From assembly GCA_003254885.1 (NCBI GenBank), contig QANT01007525.1, forward strand, positions 62,001-126,000: a stretch of 64,000 nucleotides of DNA, in the 5' to 3' direction. Positions 1 to 11,236 of this stretch are shown in pieces (position 1 is the stretch's first letter; every line of letters starts with the position of its first letter). The position numbers were made by a program, and so were the translations under genes. The notes beneath the pieces were generated by a model. It was not told where the DNA came from and made no database searches. It worked only from the letters and a program-made list of their open reading frames with translations. The DNA is from Purshia tridentata (taxonomy: Eukaryota; Streptophyta; Magnoliopsida; Rosales; Rosaceae).

Positions 1-18
1 ACGCAATAAAGGACAAAC

Positions 19-213
19 CTGATGGATTGGAGGGTACATTGAATTGGTGCAAACAGGGCATTCAAGAAGCTCATGGACACTGGTGGTGCTGGGATTGTTA
101 ATGTTGTTGATATGAGGCTTTGGAACTGAAAGAAACTGGTGAGGGCGGCCATGGATCTCATCCTCCTCCATCAAATCCGAAGATGGCACACTTTCAATGC
201 AATCTGATTCCAT
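19..213 (-). CDS. SINA/SINAT-type RING E3 ubiquitin ligase, first exon (gene cut by window edge)
   Basis: Read from the ATG at 213 leftward, the exon encodes 65 residues beginning MESDCIESVPSSDLMEEDEI and ending LLECPVCTNSMYPPIHQ, then a GT donor at 18-17. The acidic start and the opening half of the RING finger (two CxxC cysteines, then MYPPIHQ) are characteristic of plant seven-in-absentia homologues (SINAT2/3/4), which ubiquitinate partner proteins as dimers through RING and TRAF-like SINA domains. The rest of the RING, the zinc fingers and the TRAF fold lie outside the window. The exon ends in phase 0 after HQ, which from memory matches the SINAT intron position. The first 200 bases upstream are rich in GA tracts, probably 5' UTR. 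The family call is firm; the exact paralogue cannot be told from one exon. Confidence 0.88.
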
Positions 214-750
214 TCATACAAACAACGAAAGAAAAACCCCCAACAAAATTTGAAAGAAACAAAAAAATTGAAATTTGGGAAATGTATATGAGATGATATG
301 ATTGCTACTGTGCAGAGCAGAAGATAACGAAGGAGAGAAAGAAAAAGATCAAATTTTGGTTGATGGGTATGATTCTTTGCTATTTAATTCTACGAGAATG
401 AACAAAGAATTGGAAGGGAAAAAAAAAAAGGAAAATAACGATTGCAATGCATGTGATAACTGATAAGGGAACGAAAAATATTTTTTTTCTCAAGTAGGGT
501 GCTGTTTCTTCATTTTACAGAGAGGGAGAGAGAAAGAGATGGGTCACCGTCCAAGTGATATAAGCCCTTGGATTAAGATCGGACGGGTTTCAAGTACTTA
601 TTATAAGATTCAGTTATGGGAATTTTCTTTTGGGTGAACAAAGAAGGATTCAGTAATGGGAATTTTGAAATTCCCAATCAATTTTCATTTGTGTTTTATA
701 GCAATTTGATGGGTTAATATAGGGGAGGTTAGTATGATTGTAAGTTAATT

Positions 751-798
751 AACCATCTGGTTTGATTAGTTTTTGGTCAGAACCATTTGATTTGGTTA
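751..798. repeat. Short insertion between imperfect direct repeats
   Basis: AACCATCTGGTTTGATTA (751-768) recurs with three mismatches at 781-798. Between them lie 12 bases, GTTTTTGGTCAG. This is one member of the recurrent GACC-A(n) insertion set; the mismatches in the flanks suggest an old event. Confidence 0.5.
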
Positions 799-1169
799 TT
801 ACTTATACTTATTAGCTGTTGTTACTGTGTAATTATTGGATACTATTTCAATTTTTAACCAATTATTCTATTAAATTTAAAATATAAAAAAAACAATGAT
901 TATGTGAGTGGGGAGTGTGCCCAGACCACAGGAAACAATGTGAGATGTCAATAGGGTGTATGTATGCGGCACATTATTGGACCCTATTTCAATTTTCAAC
1001 CAACTACTATTTAGTGGATATGTTTACTTCTTTTTTCTCATAGGTGGGTCCTATTTTTTCTTTACACTTTTACACTTTTCTCAGTTTTCTTTTCTGTTTT
1101 TTTTGGTAATAAAAAATGAGGAATGAAATATTCATCGTTTCTAATTTATCTTCACTTTTATTATTCTAA

Positions 1170-1455
1170 TTTCATAATATATTTTTATAATCTAAAAATC
1201 GTTCATATTTTATATCTAACTATGAAGATCATTTCTACAAAAAATTAACAAAATTTAAAATCGTTTAATTATATAACTGTGATCAAATAAATAGACGGTT
1301 TTGATAACAATTTGATTTACCGTTAATTTATTTATAACTATTACATAATCAAACGATTTCCGATTTTGTTGATTTTTTGCAGAGATTATCTTCAAATAAT
1401 CATATAAAATATGAACGATTCAGATTATGAAAATACGTTTTGGAATGAAAATAAT
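1170..1455. mobile_element. Fold-back / MITE-like element
   Basis: The segment 1198-1215 (ATCGTTCATATTTTATAT) is the exact reverse complement of 1402-1419, and the complementarity continues imperfectly inward (1250-1266 against 1351-1367) and outward (about 1170-1197 against 1420-1455). An AT-rich inverted repeat with no coding capacity is what is expected of a non-autonomous fold-back DNA transposon. I could not fix its outer ends or a target duplication, so no superfamily is assigned. Confidence 0.6.
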
Positions 1456-1499
1456 AATAATAAAAAGTCGATGAGAAAAAATAGATGAAGAAAATGAAT

Positions 1500-1740
1500 A
1501 GTATTATTATAAAAATAATTTATTGACAGAACCAGGGCAAAAAACACAAAGAGAAACACAACAGCCTGAAAGGTAACAACAAAACAGAAGTCAGAAGGAT
1601 CACCACAAAAAATAACAAGTCCCAAGCAGAAAGCTAACAAACTAGCTAGAAGCCTAGAAACAACCAACCAAGCTACAAAAACTGCAGAGAAACACAAGCT
1701 GCAAAACAAAACCATAACTGTACTCAAAATGCCTTGAAAA
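1500..1740 (-). mobile_element. Possible 3' end of a LINE-type retroelement
   Basis: On the minus strand this reads as T- and G-rich sequence with many short TTTGT and CTTG words, ending near TCTGTCAATAAATTA followed by A-rich DNA. That resembles the 3' untranslated tail of plant L1-type LINEs. An open frame of 115 codons crosses it but its product is low-complexity and hydrophobic, so I do not call a protein. A segment of similar composition lies at 13550-13740. The assignment rests on composition only. Confidence 0.3.
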
Positions 1741-1785
1741 ATTAGACTGAATAATTTTGGAAAAATTAGCAAATTTTAGGTTTTC

Positions 1786-1856
1786 AAAGTAATATTTTTG
1801 TTGCTTGACAAAGAAAAAAGTAACATTTTTGCACCAAAAAAAGAGAGTAATATTTT
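1786..1856. repeat. Two consecutive short insertions between three direct-repeat copies
   Basis: AAAGTAATATTTTTG (1786-1800), AAAGTAACATTTTTG (1817-1831) and AGTAATATTTT (1846-1856) are copies of one motif. They are separated by TTGCTTGACAAAGAAA (1801-1816) and CACCAAAAAAAGAG (1832-1845). Both spacers carry the ACAA/ACCAAAAA signature seen at the other sites. Confidence 0.55.
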
Positions 1857-2919
1857 AATTAAAAAGGAAATTTAGACTTTGGGGATTTGCACATTTATAT
1901 ATCACGGAATTAGAACAATATTTTAATTTTATAATGACATGGAAATGAAAATGTGGAATTATAACTCAAGTAATCAAAGTAGATTGGGAGGGTGAAGGCT
2001 TGAAACTATAATTCCCTATTGTGTAGTCCAATACAATCCTTAGGGTGACACAAGTACATCGTATGTTTTTCTTTTTTTTTAATTCACTCTTATATTTGGT
2101 TATTTGATTTTGGGTTTGCATTTGAATTTGAGTAGCTCAAACTACCCAAAATCAAAAGGTTTCTGAAATCTAAAAAAAAGAAATGAACTAAAGCATGAGA
2201 TCTTGAGTATGTCATCCTTCAAGCAATTAGGTCATTTACATTTGAAGTTGAACTACTCTTTCGTCTTTACTTAAAGAAATCCAACGTATCTTGCACGGGG
2301 ACACACACACACACAAACACTCAACTTTGTGAGAATTTTTTTATGGCAATTATGTTTACCTCCCCATCATGCCAATAACAAGTTTATATTATTACAAAAA
2401 TATAAAACTTAGTGCTGCTGCAATGGTGACTTCAACGTTTCTCTCGTTTCATAAGCTTGCTTTAGCCTTTTTATCTCATTCTTCAAGTTACAAAATCAAT
2501 TAAGATGAGAATGTTCAGATACATATTGTGAAGCCGTTTAATAAAAAATAAGATCAAGAATAATATTAAAACTACGGAATTTTTAGTATTAATGTTTAAT
2601 AAAAGTGAGACTTATTTGTATAAATAAATCCAACTTAGAATACCATATTATAAATCAATAAAATTTAAAATTTAAATAAGAAACATGTAATTTCTTGCAT
2701 GCTCTAATCTTTTGTTTTTTAATCGTCGGATTTTCATACTTTTATTTTAGTCATAATTGGATGGCCTATGGTATGCGTCTTATGAAACTACTCATGGGCA
2801 TACGCCTTTAACACTGGTCTAGTTGAACGTGTATTGTTTAACACAGTGGCTCTAGGAGAATGAATGCTATTGTTGTTGGGACATTAATAATAACATAAAA
2901 TGATGACTTGGATTTAACG

Positions 2920-2971
2920 TTACTAAACACATCTTTTTTTTTTTTTTGACCACTTTACTAAACACATCTTT
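2920..2971. repeat. Short poly(T)-GACC insertion between exact 17-bp direct repeats
   Basis: TTACTAAACACATCTTT at 2920-2936 is repeated exactly at 2955-2971. The 18 bases between them are eleven T followed by GACCACT. On the minus strand the insert reads AGTGGTC followed by A(11), like the 3' tail of a retrotransposed sequence with its target-site duplication. Confidence 0.65.
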
Positions 2972-3567
2972 AATTAGTCATTTTGTGCCATAATTAACCA
3001 ACCAAAAACTGGTTGAACCAAAAGTTGAGCAGCCGTAGAGCTATTCTCTTTGGCTATGATTATTGTCTGTACCATTGTCCATTGCATAATAAAACTGAAG
3101 AGAGAAAGGCAAGCTACCCAAAAACATTAACAGGGTTATCATATTCTAAACTGCTCTTGTTATAGATGATTGTATGACACAACAGCCCAAGGAAACTGCC
3201 AGCCCACTTGTACAAAAATATCAAATATGCTAGTTGAACAACCACAACAAAACTTAGAGAGTCATGATAAGAGTAGCAGAACATGAAGATTTAGTAGCTT
3301 CCCATTAGAAACTTCAAATTCAACTTCTTATTTATTAGCCTCACTTGTATGCATTTTTTTGAAAGAATTCAAATAGGAAAATTTAACATTATGTTACAAA
3401 ATCGGCCAAAAATTAAAAGAAGATAGCAATTTACAAGAAAAAACAAACAAATCAAACAGTAATACTCTCCATTATATTGGAGTGTGAAGTCTGCTCTTAT
3501 CCATTACCTACAAGTGCGCAATGGGCTACTAATCCTCTCAAACAGAAAGAAAGTGCTCACTGTCCAG

Positions 3568-5855
3568 TTACCATTGATTCGGGAAGGCTTCTCTGTAATT
3601 TGTATCCTCACCCAATGTAAGCTGTCTTACAGTGTCAGCACTCGATCGGGTATTTAAAAGCCTCTGAGCTAATCTGTCTTTCGGTGTCTCTTTCTTCTTC
3701 AGCATGGATGCAAGGCTTTGCTTTTTCTTTCTGGATGGTGCATTCCAATCTTCCCCAATAGCTGCAGACTTAGAAGTTGAAGCCAGCGCAGCATCACGTA
3801 AAACCGCTTCATTGTGTTCTCGTATTTTTGCAAGCTTTGCACGCTTCAGCGCTTTATTATCAATTTCTCTCTTCCTTGCTAACTCTTTATCTTTCTCACG
3901 AACATTCTTCACGGCTTGTTTAGCTAATTGCTCTACAAAATTGGTCCCTGACTCAAGAGTTGTCTCGTCTTTTGGAGGGTTTGGATTGAGTGGCTTTCCC
4001 TCATCGTCTCTGGGTATGATAGGTCCATGAAATGGACAAATTCTCAAATCTCTTCTCTGACAAAGTCCTCCTTTGCTTAAAGGAGCTAGGCATGGTGGAA
4101 TTTCAACCTGATTTTCTTTGTATACAGTAGCCTGAAGATTTAACTCTGCAATCTTTTCTGCTGGAATAACTGCATCCTGATCCACCCTACCCCAATGACT
4201 TTCAAGATCCAATCCCCGTTGGTTGGCTAATACATCCCTCTTTGAACCCCAATTGTCCAAATGAGGGCCCCACTTCACCTCTGGAGCTTTGGCCAAAAGC
4301 TTACTCCTCAGAGGGTCTGACTCACTTCCAACCCCTCCATGACTGAGCACTTTGTTGCCATCTGTCTTACTATCATGGAATTTAGGAATTCTATCTTGTA
4401 CCACACTGGATGTTGATGTCCCAGCACGATCTCCAATTTTGTTATTGGGAAGACTAGACCTCCCACTCTCAATTGGTCCAATCTTGCCTTCCTCCCAAAA
4501 ATCTTCTTCATCATGATTAGCAGTGTTTGTAACAGCACAACCCGATTCTTCACACTTCTTCTTCACTAAATTAATACGATTCTGAATATCAATGAGCTCC
4601 TTCAAATAGGAATCTCTGGACCTGTTATCGGTCAGTTCAACCCTCACAAGAACAGAGATCCATTCTTGGACAGCAACCAAATGTTTCGTTACCAACAGCT
4701 TGTAAAGCTCCCTCAGTGCATCACAAACCACTTTGTTTTCACTATTCTCATGAACTTTTTCTGCTTCTTCCAATACCTGTAAGCGTAACTGCTGAAACTC
4801 ATAAGAATGGATCTCATCCAAGTCTTCTTCATCTAAAGGACCCAATTGCACATGTTCCTCTTTAGCAAGTACAATTTCTAAACACTCCCCAATCTCATCA
4901 ATTGTTGACTGTATTTCTTCCTTTATTGAAGTAAACTTCTTTTTCAAAGTCTCAAATTTGTTGCATAAGATCTCTTGAGTCTTCCTCTCCCTCTCCCTTC
5001 TCTCCTGCCGAATCCGAGCGGCATTTGCCTGTAGATTTGGGAATTGAAACCTAAGGGTGTTTTTAAGGTAATCAACCCCTAATCTTATCTGCCTATAGTG
5101 AACCCCAAACGAATGATTCCACTTCTCCAAAAACTCAATTGCCTTCTTTCGTAGAGAAGTCGCAACATTTGATGGAGCTGGGAGTGGTGAATTTTCTCTA
5201 AACCCAACACTCAAAGTCAATAACTGATCCAAATTCTCAACAACAAGGGTTCTAAAAAGCTTCGACCTCATAAAAAGCTCATCAATTACAAGAAGTGTGA
5301 GATACCGGACCTGAAAAATTCATATTTTAGCAAAAATTTATTCTCTTCCATAAGTCATAACACAGCAGCATTACGAAACCCTACAATGTTAGCAAACACG
5401 AACAGATTAAACAACAATTTCCAACAAATTAGAACACCACAAGTATGGAGCATAACATACAACCCAAGATTTTATTTTTATTTCATTATAATTTCACTAT
5501 GTTGAGTTCAAACCCGCATTCCTTTTCTAAATTATCTCGGCAACCAAACATAAGGTAAGACAATAAACCCTAGCCAAAATACACTATATAAACCAAAATT
5601 AAAGAAATAAATTGAAATTTACGTAATATAATTGAATTTTGTAGAAGAAAGTGAGATTATGTACATAAATAGGACCTGAGAGTGGTCGCGCTTCATAAGA
5701 TCCATGAGAACATGGGCGGCGAGCCGGAGCTCCGAATCGGAGTTTCGGACCACCAACTTGATGGCCTTAAGGAGGCGCGGGTCGACCTCGGGTTGGGTTG
5801 AATTCGTAGCGTTCTCTATTAAAACCCTCACCTTCCCTCCTCTCCCTTCCTCCAT
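3568..5855 (-). CDS. UV-stimulated scaffold protein A (UVSSA) homologue, 2 exons
   Basis: Exon 1 is 5855-5676 (60 codons, MEEGRGGKVRV to KRDHSQ) and exon 2 is 5310-3568; the 365-bp intron is GT-AG, phase 0. The protein has 640 residues. The N-terminal 200 or so residues are helical and match the VHS/ENTH-like domain of UVSSA (LRLAAHVLMDLMKRDHSQ, then VRYLTLLVIDELFMRSKLF), and a coiled coil follows. Near the C terminus PPCLAP to CPFHGPIIPRD carries C467, C477, C485 and H488 (CX9CX7CX2H), the DUF2043 zinc motif that defines the family. The tail is basic and helical. UVSSA recruits USP7 and TFIIH to stalled RNA polymerase II in transcription-coupled nucleotide excision repair; the plant role is inferred by homology. 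The frame runs open to 5960, but MEEGRGG is preferred as the start because it is the ATG nearest conserved sequence. The call is strong. Confidence 0.9.
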
Positions 5856-7867
5856 TATTCTGGGTTTGAAACTCGCAGAGAAATATGGCGGGTTTGAGTT
5901 TTGGAGATTCTGGGGTCGTATATAGTCTCTGTGTTTTTCGGGTATTTTCGCGCGGAGCAAGAGAGGAGATAAGTGTAAAATTCCAAGTTATATAAGGGCT
6001 TTAGCTTCTTTGCCACTAAAAATAGATTATCCGATTCCTATCTCAACTCTTCTTATTTCTAGTTATTTAGTCAAACGGGTCGGGTCCATCTTAAAATGGG
6101 TTTTACCGTATTTATGCTGACTTAACTTAAAAACTTTGGTCCGACCGACCAAGTCCATTTCAAATCTCAAATTGGCTCCGGTTTGGTTTTCCTTTCTATG
6201 CAACCCGTTTTGGAACCCAAGCCCAATAAACAATGTCAAATCCCAGCAAAATTTTAACTTACATCAATCCTTGAGTAGCCACATCAATCAAACATTGAGT
6301 GAAGTTTAAATGGCATCACAGATGGGATCATGAATTCATGAGCATGCTCTATGTGTGCACATGGACGACCATGGCACATGTTTTGGAGAGACTAATTATC
6401 AACGGGCCCAACCAACATAATATATAGACTTGCCATTGACCATGATGATGAGTATTGAAACAAAATACTTGAGCCATGTGCATGCATAAATATGCATATT
6501 AATCCAATTTAGTAGTCTAGATCTTCCTAGATGAAATCATAATTGATTAGTAAATCAAACTAATGTTTTATGCTTTGCATTAATGGTATTAGGATTACAA
6601 CAATGAGAATTGAACCGATAAGAACTCATTTTATTATATTTTCTTAGGATTGGATTGAGCATACCTAATGTACAATTTACTTTTACCGTCAACCGTCAAC
6701 CATCATTGATAGGGGTGAAAATGTGTCGGATCAGGCTGATAATGGCTTATAATTCTATTTGATCCAACCAATAATTCTACCATATCTCACAACTAATAAC
6801 TAACTTATCTATTGTGGATCAGATGCAGGTCGGTTTTCGATAAGACCGATATATATAGTACAAATAAACCACTAAAGTTAATAATTGATCAATTCTAAAA
6901 CCAACATCTAAACTAACTATGATGGGTCAGTTAATATTATCAATCTGACTTAGTGAGTCGAATATTGATTGTATTATAGGTTGGTCGATAATAAATCGGT
7001 TGGTCAATAATGGCCTATAAAACCAACTCATTCCCACCCATAATCATTGATACATGTGGAATTTACATTTATGGTTGATATTGATGACTATGGGTAGCTC
7101 AGCCCATGGCCCAATATGGAATAAGGGATAAGGAGAACATCAAACCAACTCTTTTATAGAAAGAAAATATTGTATAAAGAGCATTGGTAGCTAGAGCACA
7201 CAGAGCATGGGTAGCTAGGGTCATTATCTTACAGGGAAAGTGGAGACACAACCCATGTTACAATGTCTTGAATTTGTAATTGTAATCTCATTAAAGGGCA
7301 TTACTCTGTGCTTACTTCCAGTGTTCACACAACTTTCACTTTTAATTTTTGGCAGCTAAATATCTTTTTGTTTTTTTTTTTGGTCCCTTAGCAGCTAAAA
7401 TATCTTATAGGATATTTGCTTTGCACTTTCCTGTCTAACCTACCACCATTCACTTTAGTTTCCAAGCTGCAGCCTGCACTTTGTATTGTAGCGCGGTCCA
7501 CACCACGAAAGCGAAAGCAGAAATAAACAAAACTGAAATTGTCAAAAAAACACATTCGACCAAAAATACATTGTCAAAAAGGACAAGTCTATAATATCAA
7601 CTATGTACGTGATCGTATAGTATTAGGCACTAGGCGGTACCAACATCATTGAGAAAAATGAAAATGACACCATGTTTTGTTTTACAGTACATGCTCCATG
7701 TGCTTATTTGACTTAGAAAGCTCAACCCTCATTGCTAGATAGCCTAGATGAGGTGAGGTCTATTTGCATGCCCTATTCTCTTTATTCACTCGTTTTCTTC
7801 TTCAACCCCATTTGAAAATATCTTTCTTTTTAAGTGTTCGTATATGAAAAAATAAAGTAAAATATTG
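5856..7867. other. Intergenic region upstream of UVSSA
   Basis: The first 150 bp are the likely UVSSA 5' UTR and promoter. The remainder is AT-rich without a supported gene. A repeat-flanked short insertion lies at 7352-7406, immediately before the Pack-MULE-like element. Confidence 0.6.
7352..7406. repeat. Short T-rich GGTC insertion between direct repeats
   Basis: GCAGCTAAATATCTT (7352-7366) recurs as GCAGCTAAAATATCTT (7391-7406). The insert at 7367-7390 is T-rich and ends GGTCCCTTA; on the minus strand it reads GGGACC followed by an A-rich tail. It belongs to the recurrent insertion set. Confidence 0.6.
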
Positions 7868-7876
7868 AGTATAGAG

Positions 7877-9100
7877 CAAGGAATGTAATTTCGATTTCGA
7901 TAGAAATTTCGATCAAATTTCGATTTCGATAGAAATTTCGATTTCGCTAAGGCTTAGACAAAAACGACGGAAATTGCTATTGAACGACGGAAATTTTAAA
8001 TAAAACTTTATCATATGCTTATTTAACATATTATATACTACATTTATAAAAAACATTGAAGGAATCAAACCATGTTGTAGGTTTTATGTGATATAAAGTG
8101 AATATAATGCGCATTAGAGGTAAATTCCATTAAAAAAATATTACACTAATTAATAATTATATAAATAACATTTCAAATTTACAAATTATACTACTATTTT
8201 AAATTATAAATTAAATAAGTATTCTAAAACTCCAAATATATAATAAAAACTCCAAATTAATTTAGTAGTCATATGATGATCATATCCCCAAGTTGTAATA
8301 TAATTTGACATACATATCATGTGGACAACCGCCAAATTAATTAAGTATTCATATCACCAAGTGTTATATTAATATTAATTTTTTGAAACTCCATTACCAA
8401 GTGATCAGCATGCCATTGGTTCTCAAATTGATTATGTTGAATGTATGCACAGTAAAATCCCACTGTTTGAACTATGATTAGTTGGTTCTTAAATTAATAC
8501 ATATTTGACTTTGGCTTGGTCCCACTCCCCTTTTTACTGCATGCTTGCCCCCCTAATTTTTTTTTCCTTCTCTTTCTTCTTCCTCCTTCCCCTCTTTCTC
8601 CTAAAGCTTTTAAGTTAACCTTTCCTCCTCTCTCACTCTCTCTCCTTGTCGCCTACCTGTCCAGCCACTTTCTGGCAATCTAAGACCACCGGTGAACTCC
8701 CCAAGCCGGCGCCAACACAACCCAGCCATCACCCAGCCTGGCTGGCCTCCCCAAGCGAGAAATTGCAGCCTCCTTCCGCTGCCTATTTTGGCTAATTCCG
8801 ACCACCTCCGAGATCCAATCACCCATATATTTTGTGGGTTTTTCTTTCCACACCATAGACTTTCATTCCCCTAAGGTTTAAGGTGCCAATTTTGTGAAAT
8901 TTTGATTTTGAATTTTAGGGTTTATGACAAATTTTGAAACTTTTGCCGAAATTTCAGAATTTCGGCGAAATTTTTCAAAATTTCAACGAAATCATCGAAA
9001 TTCTGACAAAAATTATATGGATATGGCATTTCATTTCGGACCTATTAAAAAACGATAATTTCAGTGATATTTCACCGAAATTATCGAAATTTCATTCCAT
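7877..9100. mobile_element. Non-autonomous Mutator-like element (candidate Pack-MULE)
   Basis: The 9-bp sequence AGTATAGAG stands at 7868-7876 and again at 9101-9109, exactly flanking a 1224-bp unit. Its ends are inverted: the left end reads CAAGGAATGTAATTTCGAT and the right end, on the other strand, ATGGAATGAAATTTCGAT. Both subterminal zones are crowded with AATTTCG/CGAAATT words. A 9-bp duplication is the hallmark of Mutator-like transposition. The interior at about 8560-8870 is abruptly GC-richer, begins with CT-rich leader-like sequence and contains CCGG/CCGCC stretches unlike the AT-rich ends, which suggests a captured gene fragment. Frames through it (8610-8822 minus, 8692-8874 plus) are short and match no family I know. 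No transposase is encoded, so movement would need a helper. Confidence 0.75.
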
Positions 9101-9109
9101 AGTATAGAG

Positions 9110-9463
9110 TAAAATCAATAATTAACACTAATAATATGTGTTACATCATTTATTTATTTTCATGTCAAGAAAAGGCATTCAAACTTGGGTGGATATAAAA
9201 ATACCACAATGACATTGTGATTTGTGGTAGTCATTACACCTTACCTCTTCTAGAATAGAAATAGCACTATCTTTAAGACAACACACACATATGTGTTGAG
9301 AATTCAGATAGTGTTTTAATAATTTGATTATTATATGATAAAGCAAATAACATTGTACACTCACTCAATCGAGAGGGACACACTCATCGAATTGAAAACA
9401 GCTCAGCAGCAAATTGCACTTCTAAATGAAAAAAAAAAAAAAATCATTCTTAAATCTTTGCAN

Positions 9464-9508
<45 letters not shown>

Positions 9509-9799
9509 TCTTAAATCTTTGCAATTACAAAAATTTAAAACTAAAAAAGTTATTAAATATCCATTGAATTACCCTTGTATTAGAGTAATATTTTTTTAGT
9601 ACATATTAATAGTGCAACACGTGAAGCTTGTAGTTATAAGTTGTAAATAACAAAAACATCTCAAAACCCACTCTTCCATCTAATAATAATACAACCGAGC
9701 TTTTGTGTTCCCATTTTCATTTTATAAATAAAACAATAAAACAAAGTCAGAGAAAGAGGACTTTCCTGTTTCCCATTAAGCCACCACTACTACCAAAAC
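9110..9799. other. Intergenic, with poly(A) duplication and an unresolved base
   Basis: No gene is seen. Two copies of a 22-bp word flank a long A run at 9441-9523, and the single N of the window is at 9463. This is the 3' flank of the aspartic protease gene, which is transcribed toward it. Confidence 0.6.
9441..9523. repeat. 22-bp direct repeat flanking a poly(A) run with an N
   Basis: The 22-bp word starting AAATCATTCTTAAATC occupies 9441-9462 and again 9502-9523. Between them lie N (9463) and 38 A. This may be a real poly(A) insertion with target duplication, like the other sites, or an assembly error across a homopolymer. Confidence 0.55.
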
Positions 9800-11236
9800 T
9801 TAAACGCACCCACGTGGCGCAAACCCGACCCGCGAACCCGCCAGGTCATAAACCACCCGAAATCCTTGCTGCTGGATATTACCAATTATAGACAACCCGC
9901 CCATCGTACCCGCGAACGCAAAGCAGAAGCTCCCGCTACTATCCACGGGAATCAAGTAGTTCGTCGCCGGCAGAGAAACGTCAGCGTTTCGGAAATGCAG
10001 CACCACAGTCGGGACTTTCACCTCCGTCTTCCCCGACAAGTCGAAGCAAGTGTCGAAGAGCGAAAACTCGGGTGCCCGTTTCAAGCTCTTCGTTCCGGCC
10101 CGGAAAGCGTCGCGGAGACCGTTGTAAGCGGATCGGGTAAGCCGGGTCACGGAGGTACCCGAGTCAATTATAACCCCACCATTTCCAGCCCGGTCGAGTT
10201 TAAAAAGCGAGGCCGTGATTCCAGGGACACGTGTCCCACCGACACTGATACCGAGGAGTTCGACGTAGTAAAATGTGTCGAGCTTGGGGTTCGCGAGGAG
10301 AGGAGTGAACCGGGCGGTCCGGGAAACGGCCGAGTCACCAAAAACGACAGAGGACGGTTTGGACGAGGCAGACCGGTCCACCAAACAGTAAGAAAATTTC
10401 CGGTTGAACCGGAGTCCAGTCTGCGACGGAAATGATAACCTCCCCCGGCCGAGTCCCAAAAGCCCCGCCGCGCCAACGAATAGTCCCTCGTTGTCATGGC
10501 CGCATCCAAGGGCCACACGTCCCACCTTGGTGCCCCGAAACGTCAGCGTTTCGGTGGAAAACTCGCCGAGAGTGAACGAACCGTCGCCGTAGGAGACCTG
10601 GTAGAGGCACATCTTCCGAGAATTGCAGCCGGCAGAGTCGAGCTTGCGGCACAGGGGGGACCCACAAGAGATCCCGGAGAAGGTCCGGGATTTGGTTGGG
10701 TTGAAAACAGGGTCGGTCTGGGCGTAGCACTTCTTGCAGGGAGCGCATTGGAGCCAAACGACGTCACTTCCAGTGTCCAAAACCATGTAGACGTACCTGG
10801 GTGGAGTTCCGACTCCCAGGCGCGTGAAGTACTCGCCGCTGCCCTGAGCGAGTCCCGAGACGACGGAGCTGCTGAAGCCGGATCTGGGGACCCGACCCGC
10901 CCGACCCGCGAGTGTTCCGTTGAGGGAGGCGACGAGGGAGTTTAGCGTCTTGACGCGGAGAGCGTCGCGCTGGATCCTGAGCTGGAAGAGTTGGTCAGGG
11001 GTTTTGTTGAGCGACAAGGCGTCGATGTGGTGTAACTGTACGGACAGAGTGTTTGTGGTGGAGTCCGGGTCGGGTTCGGAGGTTTGGGTTTGGAACATGG
11101 ATTCGGGCGATGAGAGGGTGGGTGGGCTGGGGAGGGGGCGGAGGAGGAGTGTCTGGTGGTCGAGAGCGGTGGAGAGAGAGAGTAAGGTGGCGGTGAAGGA
11201 AAAGAAGAGAAGGGCAGTTCTTGCTTTTCCTTTCAT
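9800..11236 (-). CDS. Nepenthesin-type (A1B) aspartic protease, intronless
   Basis: The 478-residue product starts MKGKARTALLFFSFTATLLS, a clear signal peptide, so it should be secreted to the apoplast or vacuole. A propeptide of about 120 residues follows. The two catalytic motifs are DTGS at D154 (MVLDTGSDVVWLQC) and DSGT at D358 (GVIIDSGTSVTRL). The cysteine-rich nepenthesin insert (QCAPCKKCYAQTDPVF to CLYQVSYGDGS) and the C-terminal GNIQQQGFRVVYDLAGSRVGFAPRGC are intact, and the plant-specific saposin insert is absent. This is the family of Arabidopsis At1g01300 and At3g61820 (from memory). The reading frame is GC-rich, about the richest in the window, and so throws long shadow frames on both strands. 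A (GA)n tract lies just upstream at about 11252-11277, in the probable 5' UTR. Confidence 0.95.
   Translation of the reverse strand: MKGKARTALLFFSFTATLLSLSTALDHQTLLLRPLPSPPTLSSPESMFQTQTSEPDPDSTTNTLSVQLHHIDALSLNKTPDQLFQLRIQRDALRVKTLNSLVASLNGTLAGRAGRVPRSGFSSSVVSGLAQGSGEYFTRLGVGTPPRYVYMVLDTGSDVVWLQCAPCKKCYAQTDPVFNPTKSRTFSGISCGSPLCRKLDSAGCNSRKMCLYQVSYGDGSFTLGEFSTETLTFRGTKVGRVALGCGHDNEGLFVGAAGLLGLGRGRLSFPSQTGLRFNRKFSYCLVDRSASSKPSSVVFGDSAVSRTARFTPLLANPKLDTFYYVELLGISVGGTRVPGITASLFKLDRAGNGGVIIDSGTSVTRLTRSAYNGLRDAFRAGTKSLKRAPEFSLFDTCFDLSGKTEVKVPTVVLHFRNADVSLPATNYLIPVDSSGSFCFAFAGTMGGLSIIGNIQQQGFRVVYDLAGSRVGFAPRGCV

Larger units (their letters stand above)
214..3567. other. Intergenic, AT-rich, with transposon relics
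   Basis: No gene is supported here. The stretch holds the probable SINAT 5' UTR and promoter (214-600), a fold-back element near 1170-1455, a possible LINE 3' end near 1500-1740 and three of the short repeat-flanked insertions described in the findings (751-798, 1786-1856, 2920-2971). A short CA run lies near 2303-2313. The rest has no recognisable structure. Confidence 0.7.

Noticed and set aside
1425-1772. 115-codon minus-strand frame
   Set aside because: Hydrophobic low-complexity product across fold-back and LINE-like sequence, with no family resemblance.
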